Below the pieces are notes generated by a model, which did no database searches, had not been told where the DNA came from, and was given only the letters and a program-made list of their open reading frames with translations. A DNA stretch of 18,140 nt from Flavobacteriales bacterium UBA5933 (lineage in GTDB: Bacteria > Bacteroidota > Bacteroidia > Flavobacteriales > Weeksellaceae), in contig DJDD01000034.1 of the NCBI GenBank assembly GCA_002430925.1, positions 1 to 18,140 on the forward strand, written 5' to 3'. The translations under genes and the position numbers were made by a program. Positions 1 to 7,725 of this stretch are shown piece after piece. Within the stretch, counting starts at the first letter, position 1; every line of letters begins with the position of its first letter.

Positions 1-421
1 CTCCATTTCTCATTACATCTCTTACAATACTCGAGCTGATATAAGCTTTTCCAGAAGAAGTTAATAAAAATATAGTTTCTATATTTTTATTTGTGATAGC
101 TCTATTTGTATGAGCAATAGCTTTTTCAAATTCGAAATCAGCAGGGTTTCTTAATCCTCTTAATATATATTGAGCATTAACTTCGCTACAAAAATCAACT
201 GTTAGACCTTTGTAAGCTTTTACTTCAACATTTTTATATTTTGTAACAGAATCTTCAATAAATTTTATTCTCTGTTCTAAAGAGAACATATAATTTTTAG
301 AAGAATTTGTACCAATAGCAACAATTATTTTATCGAATAATGGTACGGCTCTTTCTATAATATCTAAATGACCTATAGTAATTGGATCAAAAGACCCAGG
401 AAATACGGCTATTCTTCCCAT
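1..421 (-). CDS. coaD: Phosphopantetheine adenylyltransferase CoaD, C-terminus cut off by window edge
   Basis: This cytoplasmic enzyme transfers AMP from ATP to 4'-phosphopantetheine, the penultimate step of coenzyme A synthesis. About 140 codons are visible, and the family is usually 150-165 residues, so only the last 10-25 are missing beyond base 1. The product starts MGRIAVFPGSFDPITIGHLD, which contains the nucleotidyltransferase T-x-G-H motif (T15, H18). Lys42, the ILRGLRNPADFEFE segment (R88, R91) and the SSSIVR segment near 129-134 match the known substrate-binding positions of the family. The ATG lies inside the last codons of ddl, giving a 13-base overlap that suggests translational coupling and one transcript with ddl. 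Nothing looks damaged. Identity is secure. Confidence 0.95.
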   Translation of the reverse strand, partial: MGRIAVFPGSFDPITIGHLDIIERAVPLFDKIIVAIGTNSSKNYMFSLEQRIKFIEDSVTKYKNVEVKAYKGLTVDFCSEVNAQYILRGLRNPADFEFEKAIAHTNRAITNKNIETIFLLTSSGKAYISSSIVRDVMRNG

Positions 422-1398
422 GGTGATTTTCTATTAAGTGCTAATTCAATTTCACTATCCATAAGATCTTCTAATGCAATTCCTGCCTGAGCTGCTTGCT
501 GAGGGAATATACTTGCAGGAGAAAATCCAGGTAAAGTATTCATTTCTATAAAATGAGGTTCTCCATTTACAATGATATATTCTGAACGAGAGAATCCTGT
601 CATATTAAGGCAATTGTAAGCTTTAGCTGCTATTTCACGAACCCTTTTTTCTACATCTGAAGGTATGCAAGCGGGAGTAATTTCATCCGATAAACCATTG
701 TATTTAGCATCATAATCAAAAAACTCTGTATGTGATACAATTTCTGTAATTCCTAAAACAATAGTTTCATTTTTATAATTTAAAACACCAACAGAAACTT
801 CCGTTCCATCAAGAAAAGATTCAATAAGAACTTCTCTATCTTCATGAAATGCTTTTTGCATTGCGGCTTCAAAATCTTCTAATTTCTGAACTTTAGAAAT
901 TCCTAAACTAGACCCAGAACGATTTGGTTTTACAAAACAAGGGAGACCAACATTCTCTATAATTTCTTTTGCAGAATACTTATCTCCTTTCGTTATATAT
1001 ACAGATTTAGCATGAGGAATTCCATATTTACTTAAAACTGCAATACAATCTTTTTTATTAAATGTTAGTGCAGATTGGTAAAATGGACATCCATTATATG
1101 ATAAACCAATCATTTCGAAATATGCCTGTAAATACCCATCTTCACCAGGTGTACCATGAATTGTATTAAAGACAACATCAAAATTTATTTTTTCTCCATT
1201 TTTTTCAAAAGTGAAATCACCTTTGTTGATTGGGAATTTTTTTCCATCAATTTCGGCGTACCATCCTTCTTTTAGGATTCGAACTCTTGTTCGATCATAT
1301 TTTTCCGGATTTAAATTAGCATAAATTAATTCGCAACTTTTTAACGAAATAACGCTTTCATCCGAGTATCCACCTGCTACAACTGCAACTCTTAACAT
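409..1398 (-). CDS. ddl: D-alanine--D-alanine ligase
   Basis: Cytoplasmic ATP-grasp enzyme of 329 residues that joins two D-alanines for peptidoglycan precursors. Visible family motifs are the N-terminal glycine-rich segment near residues 9-21 with Glu14, HGTPGEDG (81-88), the ATP-binding VKPNRSGSSLGIS (157-169), the FFDYDAKY loop (226-233) and the C-terminal IEMNTLPGFS (284-293). In the usual R-x-D metal-ligand motif the acidic residue here is Glu273 (RSE) instead of Asp, a conservative change. The length is normal. The gene is followed by coaD with a 13-base overlap and is divergent from the PASTA-protein gene across a 91-base gap holding outward-facing promoter boxes. A ddl gene beside a PASTA protein fits a cell-envelope grouping. 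The start at 1398 gives the conserved beta-strand MLRVAVVAGG. Confidence 0.95.
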   Translation of the reverse strand: MLRVAVVAGGYSDESVISLKSCELIYANLNPEKYDRTRVRILKEGWYAEIDGKKFPINKGDFTFEKNGEKINFDVVFNTIHGTPGEDGYLQAYFEMIGLSYNGCPFYQSALTFNKKDCIAVLSKYGIPHAKSVYITKGDKYSAKEIIENVGLPCFVKPNRSGSSLGISKVQKLEDFEAAMQKAFHEDREVLIESFLDGTEVSVGVLNYKNETIVLGITEIVSHTEFFDYDAKYNGLSDEITPACIPSDVEKRVREIAAKAYNCLNMTGFSRSEYIIVNGEPHFIEMNTLPGFSPASIFPQQAAQAGIALEDLMDSEIELALNRKSPWEE

Positions 1399-1417
1399 TT
1401 TTTAATTAAAATTTATT

Positions 1418-1425
1418 CAAATATA
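1418..1425 (-). promoter_or_regulatory. Putative -7 promoter box for ddl-coaD
   Basis: Read on the minus strand these bases are TATATTTG, an exact match to the Bacteroidota -7 consensus TAnnTTTG, 19 bases before the ddl start codon. No clear TTG at the expected -33 spacing was found, so the call rests on the -7 box and its position between divergent genes. Confidence 0.45.
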
Positions 1426-1461
1426 GAACTTTGACATCAATCATAAATATTATTTTTAAAC

Positions 1462-1469
1462 TATATTTG
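1462..1469 (+). promoter_or_regulatory. Putative -7 promoter box for the PASTA gene
   Basis: The bases read TATATTTG, an exact Bacteroidota -7 consensus, 20 bases upstream of the PASTA-protein ATG at 1490. It is the same octamer as the outward-facing ddl box 37 bases away. No good -33 TTG at the expected spacing is visible. Confidence 0.45.
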
Positions 1470-1489
1470 TGCGATAATTTATCATTTCA

Positions 1490-2464
1490 ATGAAAGGAAT
1501 AAAATTAATTAGTCAAGTCTTACTTAATGTAATTATTGTAATTGCGTTATCTTACGGTATTTATCATTTTGTTTTTAATGTATGGATAGCTTCATATACA
1601 AATCATAACAAGGTAATTACTGTTCCAGATTTGTCGAATATGAATATTGTTGATGCTACAGCAGAATTAGAAAAGTTAGGTTTAACTTACGAAGTAGATA
1701 GTTCTAGGTTTGATCCTGGAACAAAACCATATGCTGTAATGGATTTTTACCCAACAGCAGAATCTCAAGTAAAAGAAGGACGTCGTATCTTTCTTAAATC
1801 AAATCCAAAAACGTACAGACCAGTAGAATTACCTGATTTAGTAGGTAAATCAAAACGTTTGGCATTTACTCAATTAGGTATTTCTGAATTAAAAATTGGA
1901 AAAATTCTTTACGAACCAGATTTAGCTAAAGATGCAGTTCTTAAAATTTTATATAACGGTAAAATAATGAAAGCAGGTGATTTATTACCTCGTTTTGCAA
2001 CTGTTGATCTTGTTTTAGGTAGAGGAATGTTGTCTGGAGTTAAAATGCCAAGTTTAATGAACTTAACGCTTGATGAAGCTAAAAAAGTAATTAACGATAA
2101 TTTCTTTGAAGTTGGTCAAATTAAATTTATCGGTGGAGGAAATGATACAATTAATGCAAGAGTTGTTTATCAATTTCCATTCTCTACAGATACTTATGAT
2201 CAAGGTCAGCCTATTGATATTTGGTTATCTACACAAACAAGAGATCAAATTAGAACACAACTAAAAGAATTAGATGTGCAATATAAAAACTTCTCTGGTG
2301 ATGATGAAGATGATGATTTAGGAAACTCATATAGAGATATGATGAGACAGCAACGTGTAGATGATCAATTAAAAGAATTACAACAAAATAATACAACTAA
2401 TCCTCCTGCTGAACAAAAGCAGCCCGAAGCTCCGAAAGCACAAGAGGAAGTTATTATTGAATAA
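1490..2464 (+). CDS. Membrane-anchored protein with three PASTA domains
   Basis: This 324-residue protein has an N-terminal transmembrane segment (about 8-30), then three PASTA-like repeats at about 43-106, 111-178 and 183-247, and an acidic then Q/N/P-rich low-complexity tail (about 265-324). Each repeat shows the usual pattern: a VPDL or MPSL start, an A-x-x-L helix, and an end near VKEGRRIFL or DQGQPIDIWL. PASTA domains in other bacteria bind peptidoglycan or its precursors, so a role at the periplasmic face of the membrane is inferred. No kinase or penicillin-binding domain is attached, unlike the PASTA proteins of Gram-positive bacteria. The gene is divergent from ddl and is followed after 8 bases by the pseudouridine synthase gene, so the two are probably co-transcribed. 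The exact function is unknown. Confidence 0.88.
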   Translation: MKGIKLISQVLLNVIIVIALSYGIYHFVFNVWIASYTNHNKVITVPDLSNMNIVDATAELEKLGLTYEVDSSRFDPGTKPYAVMDFYPTAESQVKEGRRIFLKSNPKTYRPVELPDLVGKSKRLAFTQLGISELKIGKILYEPDLAKDAVLKILYNGKIMKAGDLLPRFATVDLVLGRGMLSGVKMPSLMNLTLDEAKKVINDNFFEVGQIKFIGGGNDTINARVVYQFPFSTDTYDQGQPIDIWLSTQTRDQIRTQLKELDVQYKNFSGDDEDDDLGNSYRDMMRQQRVDDQLKELQQNNTTNPPAEQKQPEAPKAQEEVIIE

Positions 2465-2472
2465 AAATATAA

Positions 2473-3564
2473 ATGACAGAAGATTTAGAAAACTTCTTAG
2501 AAGAAGACGATAATAAATTATACGAACATTTCTCAATAACGGTTGACAAAGGTCAATCGTTATTGCGTATAGATAAATTCTTAATGGTTCGTATAGAGAA
2601 TGCAACACGAAATAAAATACAACAAGCAGCAGAAAATGGAAACATTTTAGTGAATAACGAAGCTGTAAAATCAAATTATAAAGTTAAACCAGGAGATTTC
2701 ATACAAATTATGTTAGAAAATCCTCCTCGTGAAAATGATGTTGTTGCAGAAGATATTCCAATTCGTATTGTTTACGAAGACGATCAAGTTGTAGTAATAG
2801 ACAAAGAACCAGGAATGGTTGTACATCCAGGACACGGAAATTATACAGGTACGTTAGTAAATGCATTAAAATTTCATTTTGATAATTTACCTTCAATGTC
2901 AGACCAAATGGAACGTCCAGGTTTAGTACATCGTATAGATAAAGATACAAGTGGATTATTAGTAATTGCTAAAACAGAAGTAGCAATGACTTCTTTAGCA
3001 GAACAATTTGCTGATCACTCTACAGATCGTTTATACAATGCTTTGGTTTGGGGAGTTTTGGCTGAAGATCAAGGAACAATTACTGGGCATATTGGTCGTC
3101 ATTTAAAAGATCGTATGCAAATGGCTGTTTTCGAAGATGGTTCTCAAGGGAAACATGCAGTAACTCATTACAAAGTAATAGAGAATTTTTCTTATGTAAC
3201 TTTAGTTGAGTGCAAATTAGAAACTGGTCGTACACACCAAATACGTGCTCACTTTAAACACATCGGACATCCATTATTCAATGATGCTCGTTATGGTGGA
3301 GATAAAATATTAAAAGGAACAACTTTTAATAAATACAAACAATTTGTAGATAATTGTTTTAAGGCTTGTCCACGTCAAGCGTTACATGCACGTACATTAG
3401 GATTTAATCATCCAACAACTGGAGAAAGATTATATTTTGAATCTCCTGTTCCTACAGATATGTTAGATATTATTGAGAGATGGAGAAATTATTCAGTTAA
3501 TTCTGTTCACGCTCAAGAGCAGGACGCTCCAATAGATAGAAATGCAAAAGAATTAGAGGATTAA
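2473..3564 (+). CDS. RluA/RluD-family ribosomal large-subunit pseudouridine synthase
   Basis: This 363-residue cytoplasmic enzyme would convert uridines to pseudouridine in 23S rRNA. An S4 RNA-binding domain spans about 30-85 (LRIDKFLMVR start), followed by the synthase domain. The catalytic motif is GLVHRIDKDTSGLLV, with Asp156 as the nucleophile. The later motif LETGRTHQIRAHFKHIGHPL (about 246-265) is typical of the family. The S4 domain and overall length fit RluD or RluC; RluD, which modifies helix 69, is the better guess, but paralogs cannot be separated by eye. It sits 8 bases after the PASTA gene and is followed by a strong hairpin terminator, which marks the end of the two-gene unit. 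Confidence 0.92.
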   Translation: MTEDLENFLEEDDNKLYEHFSITVDKGQSLLRIDKFLMVRIENATRNKIQQAAENGNILVNNEAVKSNYKVKPGDFIQIMLENPPRENDVVAEDIPIRIVYEDDQVVVIDKEPGMVVHPGHGNYTGTLVNALKFHFDNLPSMSDQMERPGLVHRIDKDTSGLLVIAKTEVAMTSLAEQFADHSTDRLYNALVWGVLAEDQGTITGHIGRHLKDRMQMAVFEDGSQGKHAVTHYKVIENFSYVTLVECKLETGRTHQIRAHFKHIGHPLFNDARYGGDKILKGTTFNKYKQFVDNCFKACPRQALHARTLGFNHPTTGERLYFESPVPTDMLDIIERWRNYSVNSVHAQEQDAPIDRNAKELED

Positions 3565-3574
3565 AATCATAATA

Positions 3575-3600
3575 AAAATCACTTCAATCGAAGTGATTTT
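3575..3600 (+). terminator. Rho-independent terminator after the pseudouridine synthase gene
   Basis: A perfect 11-base inverted repeat, AAAATCACTTC (3575-3585) and GAAGTGATTTT (3590-3600), has a 4-base loop and runs into a T-rich tract (ATTTTA). It lies 10 bases after the stop codon. Confidence 0.85.
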
Positions 3601-3644
3601 ATTTTAATACCTATTTCAATAATTAAATTAAAATTGTTTATTAA

Positions 3645-4871
3645 ATGAATTTTTCAGAATTAAATATAATCTCTCCAATTCTTAATGCTATAAAAGACGC
3701 TGGTTATGAAGAACCAACAGAAATACAGCAAAAATCGATTCCTATTGTTTTAGCAGGAGAAGATATTATTGGTTGTGCCCAAACAGGAACAGGAAAAACA
3801 GCTTCTTTTGCTATTCCTATTCTACAAAACTTAACAAATAAGGCTAGTAACTCAAAAAAAATACGAACATTAATTTTAACTCCAACCAGAGAATTGGCAG
3901 TTCAAATCAATGATAATTTCAAATTATATGGTAAAAATTTACCATTAAAACATTTGGCTATTTTTGGAGGAGTAAATCAAAAACCTCAAATCAGTACAAT
4001 AAAAAATGGTGTTGATATTTTAATCGCAACTCCAGGTCGTTTGTTAGATTTGATTGCTCAAGGACATATAAAATTAAATCAAATAGAAATTTTAGTCCTT
4101 GATGAAGCAGATCGTATGTTGGATATGGGATTTGTGAACGATATTAAAAAAGTTTTAAAATTTGTCCCAGAAGATAGACAAACCTTGTTTTTCTCAGCAA
4201 CAATGCCAAAGCCTATCAGAAAATTTTCTCATACAGTTCTTAGAAGACCAAAAGAAGTTAATGTAACACCAGTTTCATCGACTGCCGAAACTGTTGAGCA
4301 ATTTGTTTATCATGTTGATAAAGAAAATAAAGTAGAATTGTTAATTCAACTTTTGAAAGAAAATCCAAATGATCGCACACTTATTTTTACACGTACAAAA
4401 CATGGTGCAAATAGATTAGCAAGAAACTTAGAAAAAGTTGGAATTCCTGCTGCTGCCATCCATGGCGATAAATCTCAGAATGCGAGACAACGTGCTTTGA
4501 ATGAATTTAAAGAAGAAAAACTGAAAGTTTTAATTGCTACAGATATTGCTGCAAGAGGTATTGATATTGATATGTTACCTTTTGTCATCAACTTCGAGTT
4601 ACCAAATGTTCCAGAAACCTATGTGCATAGAATAGGAAGAACAGGTCGTGCTGGTAGAGAAGGAAAAGCAATTTCTTTTTGTGCTCCTGATGAAAAAGGT
4701 GATTTAATGAACATAGAAAAGTTAATCGGAACGTATGTACATATCTTAAAAACTCCTAAAATGGAGAAAAAAGCATCCACATCATCAGCATCTAATCACT
4801 CAAAGCCAAATAATCCTACGGATAAGAAAAAATTTTTCAAAAAGAAAAATGATAGAGGGAGAAGAAGATAA
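3645..4871 (+). CDS. RhlE-type ATP-dependent DEAD-box RNA helicase
   Basis: A 408-residue cytoplasmic RNA helicase with all the core motifs: Q motif with F3 and Q28/Q29, Walker A AQTGTGKT (45-52), PTREL (80-84), TPGR (129-132), DEAD (153-156), SAT (184-186), ATDIAARGIDI (298-308) and HRIGRTGRAG (328-337). A short lysine/arginine-rich tail (about 365-408) likely gives nonspecific RNA binding, as in RhlE-like proteins. Such helicases help in ribosome assembly, RNA turnover and cold adaptation; which of these applies cannot be told here. It has its own 80-base upstream gap after a terminator, so it is probably monocistronic. A dispersed repeat begins at the base directly after its stop codon. 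Confidence 0.93.
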   Translation: MNFSELNIISPILNAIKDAGYEEPTEIQQKSIPIVLAGEDIIGCAQTGTGKTASFAIPILQNLTNKASNSKKIRTLILTPTRELAVQINDNFKLYGKNLPLKHLAIFGGVNQKPQISTIKNGVDILIATPGRLLDLIAQGHIKLNQIEILVLDEADRMLDMGFVNDIKKVLKFVPEDRQTLFFSATMPKPIRKFSHTVLRRPKEVNVTPVSSTAETVEQFVYHVDKENKVELLIQLLKENPNDRTLIFTRTKHGANRLARNLEKVGIPAAAIHGDKSQNARQRALNEFKEEKLKVLIATDIAARGIDIDMLPFVINFELPNVPETYVHRIGRTGRAGREGKAISFCAPDEKGDLMNIEKLIGTYVHILKTPKMEKKASTSSASNHSKPNNPTDKKKFFKKKNDRGRRR

Positions 4872-5060
4872 TTTTTTGGGCAATCCCTTCGGGTCGTGCT
4901 TTTTCGCTATATCTTTTTTGCTTGGGTATTGTATTTCGACTTGATCATTGAGGTTCTCGAAATGCAACGACCAAGTCGAAAAGCCCAATCAAAAAAGGAT
5001 GCTGCTTCAATCACTATTGCAATTTATGACTAAAAATAAATGAATTACATTTAATCATAA
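4872..5060 (+). repeat. Dispersed structured intergenic repeat, copy A
   Basis: This element begins right after the helicase stop codon and has an inverted, diverged partner at 14612-14771. Its 5' block (4872-4901) matches the partner at 25 of 30 bases and forms a small hairpin with stem CCC/GGG around TTC (4885-4893), flanked by an outer GGGCA/TGCTT pairing. A long imperfect hairpin follows (4913-4997): arms CTTTTTTG/CAAAAAAG, then TTGGG/CCCAA, then TTTCGACTTG (4934-4943) with CAAGTCGAAA (4972-4981). The 3' block is shared too: TTCAATCACTATT (5006-5018), ATGACTAAAA, and ATGAATTACA (5040-5049). No open reading frame is evident, so it looks like a REP- or MITE-like non-autonomous element. Confidence 0.75.
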
Positions 5061-5069
5061 GAATATATA

Positions 5070-5105
5070 AAAAAAAGACCTCTAAAACATTAGAGGTCTT
5101 TTTTT
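5070..5105. terminator. Bidirectional terminator between helicase and pcaF
   Basis: A 16-base perfect stem (5070-5085 with 5090-5105) has core GACCTCTAA/TTAGAGGTC, an AACA loop, and A and T runs at its two ends. It lies between two convergent genes and can end transcription from both sides. It is 17 bases past the pcaF stop codon. Confidence 0.9.
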
Positions 5106-5122
5106 ATTTTTTTTAATAGTTT

Positions 5123-6346
5123 TTAAATATCTTGATCATAAACATTTTCAAGAATAATTGCATAACCTTGTCCAACACCAACACACATTGTTGCCAAGCC
5201 ATATTTAGCTCCAGTATTTTTCATTTCTAATGCAGCAGAATAAGTTATTCTCATACCAGACATTCCAAGAGGATGTCCAATAGCAATAGCTCCTCCATTT
5301 CTATTAATACGAGAATCATCATCGCTTAAACCTAATTGTCTTGTGCAAGCCAATGCTTGCGCAGCAAAAGCTTCATTAAATTCCATTACACCAATTTCAT
5401 CTAAAGTTAATCCTGCTTTTTCCAATGCTTTTTTAGTTGCAGGAACAGGACCAATTCCCATAATACTTGGTTCTACACCAACTACTGCAGATGATATAAT
5501 TTTAGCAATAGGTTTTAAATTATATTTTTTTACAGCTTCTTTAGATGCAATTAAAACAACACCTGCACCATCATTTAATCCAGAAGCATTACCTGCAGTA
5601 ACAGTTCCATTTTGTTTAAATGCTGGTTTCAATTTATTTAATGCTTCAAGTGTTGTTGACCGTCTTATAAATTCATCATGTTCAAAAATAACAGAAGGTT
5701 TGTTTCTTTGTGCAATTTCAACATTTACTATTTCTGAAGCTAATCGTCCATTATTTTGAGCATTTGCCGCTTTCACTTGAGAATTAAGAGCAAATTTATC
5801 TTGGTCTTCTCTAGATATATTATATTTTTCAGCAAGATTTTCTGCTGTAATACCCATAGGATCTGTACCGTACATTTCTTTCATTTTAGGATTTACAAAT
5901 CGCCATCCAAATGAAGAATCTTCCATTTTTGCATCAATACCAAAAGCTTTAGATGTTTTTGATATTACCAAAGGACCCCTTGTCATATGTTCTATTCCTC
6001 CAGCAATAAATAAATCACCATCGCCAGCTAATATAGCTCTGTTAGCATGTACAATAGAAGACATTCCAGAAGAACATAATCTATTAATAGTTTCACCAGG
6101 AACGGTAACAGGTAAACCTGCTAATAAACCTGCCATTCTTGCAATATTTCTGTTATCTTCTCCAGCTTGATTGTGACATCCTAAAATAACATCATCAATT
6201 GCATCGACAGGTACAGATGGATTTCTAGCGATTAATTCTTTAATTACAATTGCAGCTAAATCATCAGCTCTAACTTGAGATAATCCTCCTTGAAATTTTG
6301 CAACAGGAGTTCTTATTCCATCAATTATATATGCTTCTTTGTTCAT
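5123..6346 (-). CDS. pcaF: 3-oxoadipyl-CoA thiolase (beta-ketoadipyl-CoA thiolase)
   Basis: A 407-residue cytoplasmic thiolase that cleaves 3-oxoadipyl-CoA with CoA to succinyl-CoA and acetyl-CoA, the last step of the beta-ketoadipate pathway. Catalytic residues are Cys91 in NRLCSSGM, His358 in GGAIAIGHPLG and Cys388 in TMCVGVGQG. The early segment VRADDLAAIVIKELIARNP and the GCHNQAGEDNRNIARM motif (56-71) match PcaF better than a generic acetoacetyl-CoA thiolase, and the neighbours support this. The start at 6346 (MNKEAYIIDGIRTP) is chosen over an in-frame ATG 27 bases upstream, because it leaves 7 bases after the CoA-transferase stop and matches the family N-terminus. It is the last gene of the catabolic cluster, followed by a strong terminator. 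A generic thiolase activity cannot be fully excluded. Confidence 0.9.
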   Translation of the reverse strand: MNKEAYIIDGIRTPVAKFQGGLSQVRADDLAAIVIKELIARNPSVPVDAIDDVILGCHNQAGEDNRNIARMAGLLAGLPVTVPGETINRLCSSGMSSIVHANRAILAGDGDLFIAGGIEHMTRGPLVISKTSKAFGIDAKMEDSSFGWRFVNPKMKEMYGTDPMGITAENLAEKYNISREDQDKFALNSQVKAANAQNNGRLASEIVNVEIAQRNKPSVIFEHDEFIRRSTTLEALNKLKPAFKQNGTVTAGNASGLNDGAGVVLIASKEAVKKYNLKPIAKIISSAVVGVEPSIMGIGPVPATKKALEKAGLTLDEIGVMEFNEAFAAQALACTRQLGLSDDDSRINRNGGAIAIGHPLGMSGMRITYSAALEMKNTGAKYGLATMCVGVGQGYAIILENVYDQDI

Positions 6347-6353
6347 TAGATTA

Positions 6354-7703
6354 TTATTTTTCAAGTTTTTCAATAAAACTAGCTGTTGTAGTCTTTCTAA
6401 CTTCTTCTAGCGTAGATCCTGGCATAACTTCAATTAACGTAAGTTTGTTATCAATGAATTTGAAAACAGCCTTATCTGTAATAATCATATCAACAGCATT
6501 TAATGCAGTGAAAGGTAAATCACATGAGTCAACTACTTTTGCATCACCATTTTTTTCGTTATGCATCATAGTTATAATTAATTTTTTTGCTCCTGTAGCT
6601 AAGTCCATAGCTCCACCAACACCTAATAACGGTTGTCCAGGTACAGCCCAATTCGCTAAGTTAGCTCCTTCATCAACTTGTAATCCACCCATTATAGCAA
6701 CATCTACATGTTTTCCTCTTATCATTGCAAAAGAATCTGCAGAATCAAAATATGAAGCACCTTTTAACGCAGTAACAGGAATTTTACCTGCATTTACAGG
6801 ATAATCCATAGCGCCACCACCATCTGTTGGAGTTGGTCCTACGCCTAACATTCCATTTTCTGTATGTAATATTATACCATCATCTTCAGTAATTAAATCA
6901 GCAACTAATGTTGGAATACCAATCCCTAAATTAACAACATCTCCTTTGTTTAATTCCTGAAGTGCTCTTTTAGCCATATTCATGCGAGATTCAGAAGCCT
7001 TTTTATTTGAAGAAACTGATGCTGAACTTCCTAAGTCTTCTAATGTTAATGTTGCCTGAACTAAGTAATCTACATAAGCTCCTGGTGTATGAATAGCTTC
7101 TGGAGCAATTTCACCTACAGGAACTATTTCTTCTACTTCAACAATAACTAAGTCTGCAGCAGTTGCCATAGCTCTGTTAAAGTTTTGTTCAGTCATTCTA
7201 TATTGTAAATTTCCTGCTGTATCAGCTTTCCAAGCTCTAATAAAAGCTACATTTCCTTTGATACTAGGGATAAATACTTGTTCTATATCGTTAAGAATTT
7301 TTGTCTCTCTTCCTTCAGCAAGTAATGTACCTACAGATGTAGGAGTAAAGAAACCTCCAATACCAGCTCCTCCAGCTCTTAATGCTTCTGCAAGTGTTCC
7401 TTGTGGTAAAAGTTCATACTCTACAATTCCATCTTGAGCTGCTTTAACAGCTTCTGGATTAGATGTAAAGAAAGAACCTATCATTTTTTTTAATTGTCCA
7501 TTTCTTAATAATCGACCACCTCCGATACCAACTTCACCAACATTATTACCAACAAATGTGATATTTTTAGTTGATGTTTTTGCTAATGCGTGCATTAGAT
7601 GGATAGGATTTCCCGTCATTCCGAAACCTCCTTGTAATAATATGTCTCCATCTTTTACTTTTGTAACTGCTTCTTCTAGAGAAATTATTGGAACTTGTTT
7701 CAT
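6354..7703 (-). CDS. Fused 3-oxoacid CoA-transferase (alpha and beta subunits), probably 3-oxoadipate:succinyl-CoA transferase
   Basis: One 449-residue chain joins the two subunits that are usually separate as PcaI and PcaJ. The alpha-like part (about 1-225) contains GGFGMTGNP (25-33) and FVGNNVGEVGIGGGRLL (50-66). After a serine-rich linker (about 226-238), the beta-like part (239-449) contains GIGIPTLVAD (260-269) and the catalytic glutamate Glu282 in TENGMLGVG. The expected reaction moves CoA from succinyl-CoA to 3-oxoadipate. By sequence alone acetoacetate could also be the substrate, because SCOT enzymes have the same fold and may be fused. The position between pcaD (22-base gap) and pcaF (7-base gap) favours 3-oxoadipate. 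Genes this close are almost certainly co-transcribed. Confidence 0.88.
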   Translation of the reverse strand: MKQVPIISLEEAVTKVKDGDILLQGGFGMTGNPIHLMHALAKTSTKNITFVGNNVGEVGIGGGRLLRNGQLKKMIGSFFTSNPEAVKAAQDGIVEYELLPQGTLAEALRAGGAGIGGFFTPTSVGTLLAEGRETKILNDIEQVFIPSIKGNVAFIRAWKADTAGNLQYRMTEQNFNRAMATAADLVIVEVEEIVPVGEIAPEAIHTPGAYVDYLVQATLTLEDLGSSASVSSNKKASESRMNMAKRALQELNKGDVVNLGIGIPTLVADLITEDDGIILHTENGMLGVGPTPTDGGGAMDYPVNAGKIPVTALKGASYFDSADSFAMIRGKHVDVAIMGGLQVDEGANLANWAVPGQPLLGVGGAMDLATGAKKLIITMMHNEKNGDAKVVDSCDLPFTALNAVDMIITDKAVFKFIDNKLTLIEVMPGSTLEEVRKTTTASFIEKLEK

Positions 7704-7725
7704 TGTATTTTTTTTCTTTATTATT

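Noticed and set aside
2378..2674. Minus-strand open frame rich in Leu and Phe across the PASTA/pseudouridine synthase junction
   Set aside because: It is antisense to two clear genes. Its composition comes from the complement of A-rich codons, and no domain or promoter supports it.
4800..4988. Minus-strand open frame of 62 codons over the helicase 3' end and repeat copy A
   Set aside because: It spans coding sequence of the helicase and a structured repeat. Copy B does not preserve this frame, so it is unlikely to be a gene.
5343..5759. Plus-strand open frame antisense to pcaF
   Set aside because: It lies fully inside the thiolase gene, which has all catalytic motifs; the antisense product has no recognisable feature. 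The same applies to plus-strand frames within the CoA-transferase (6298-6804), catA (9189-9578) and catB (10298-10786) genes.
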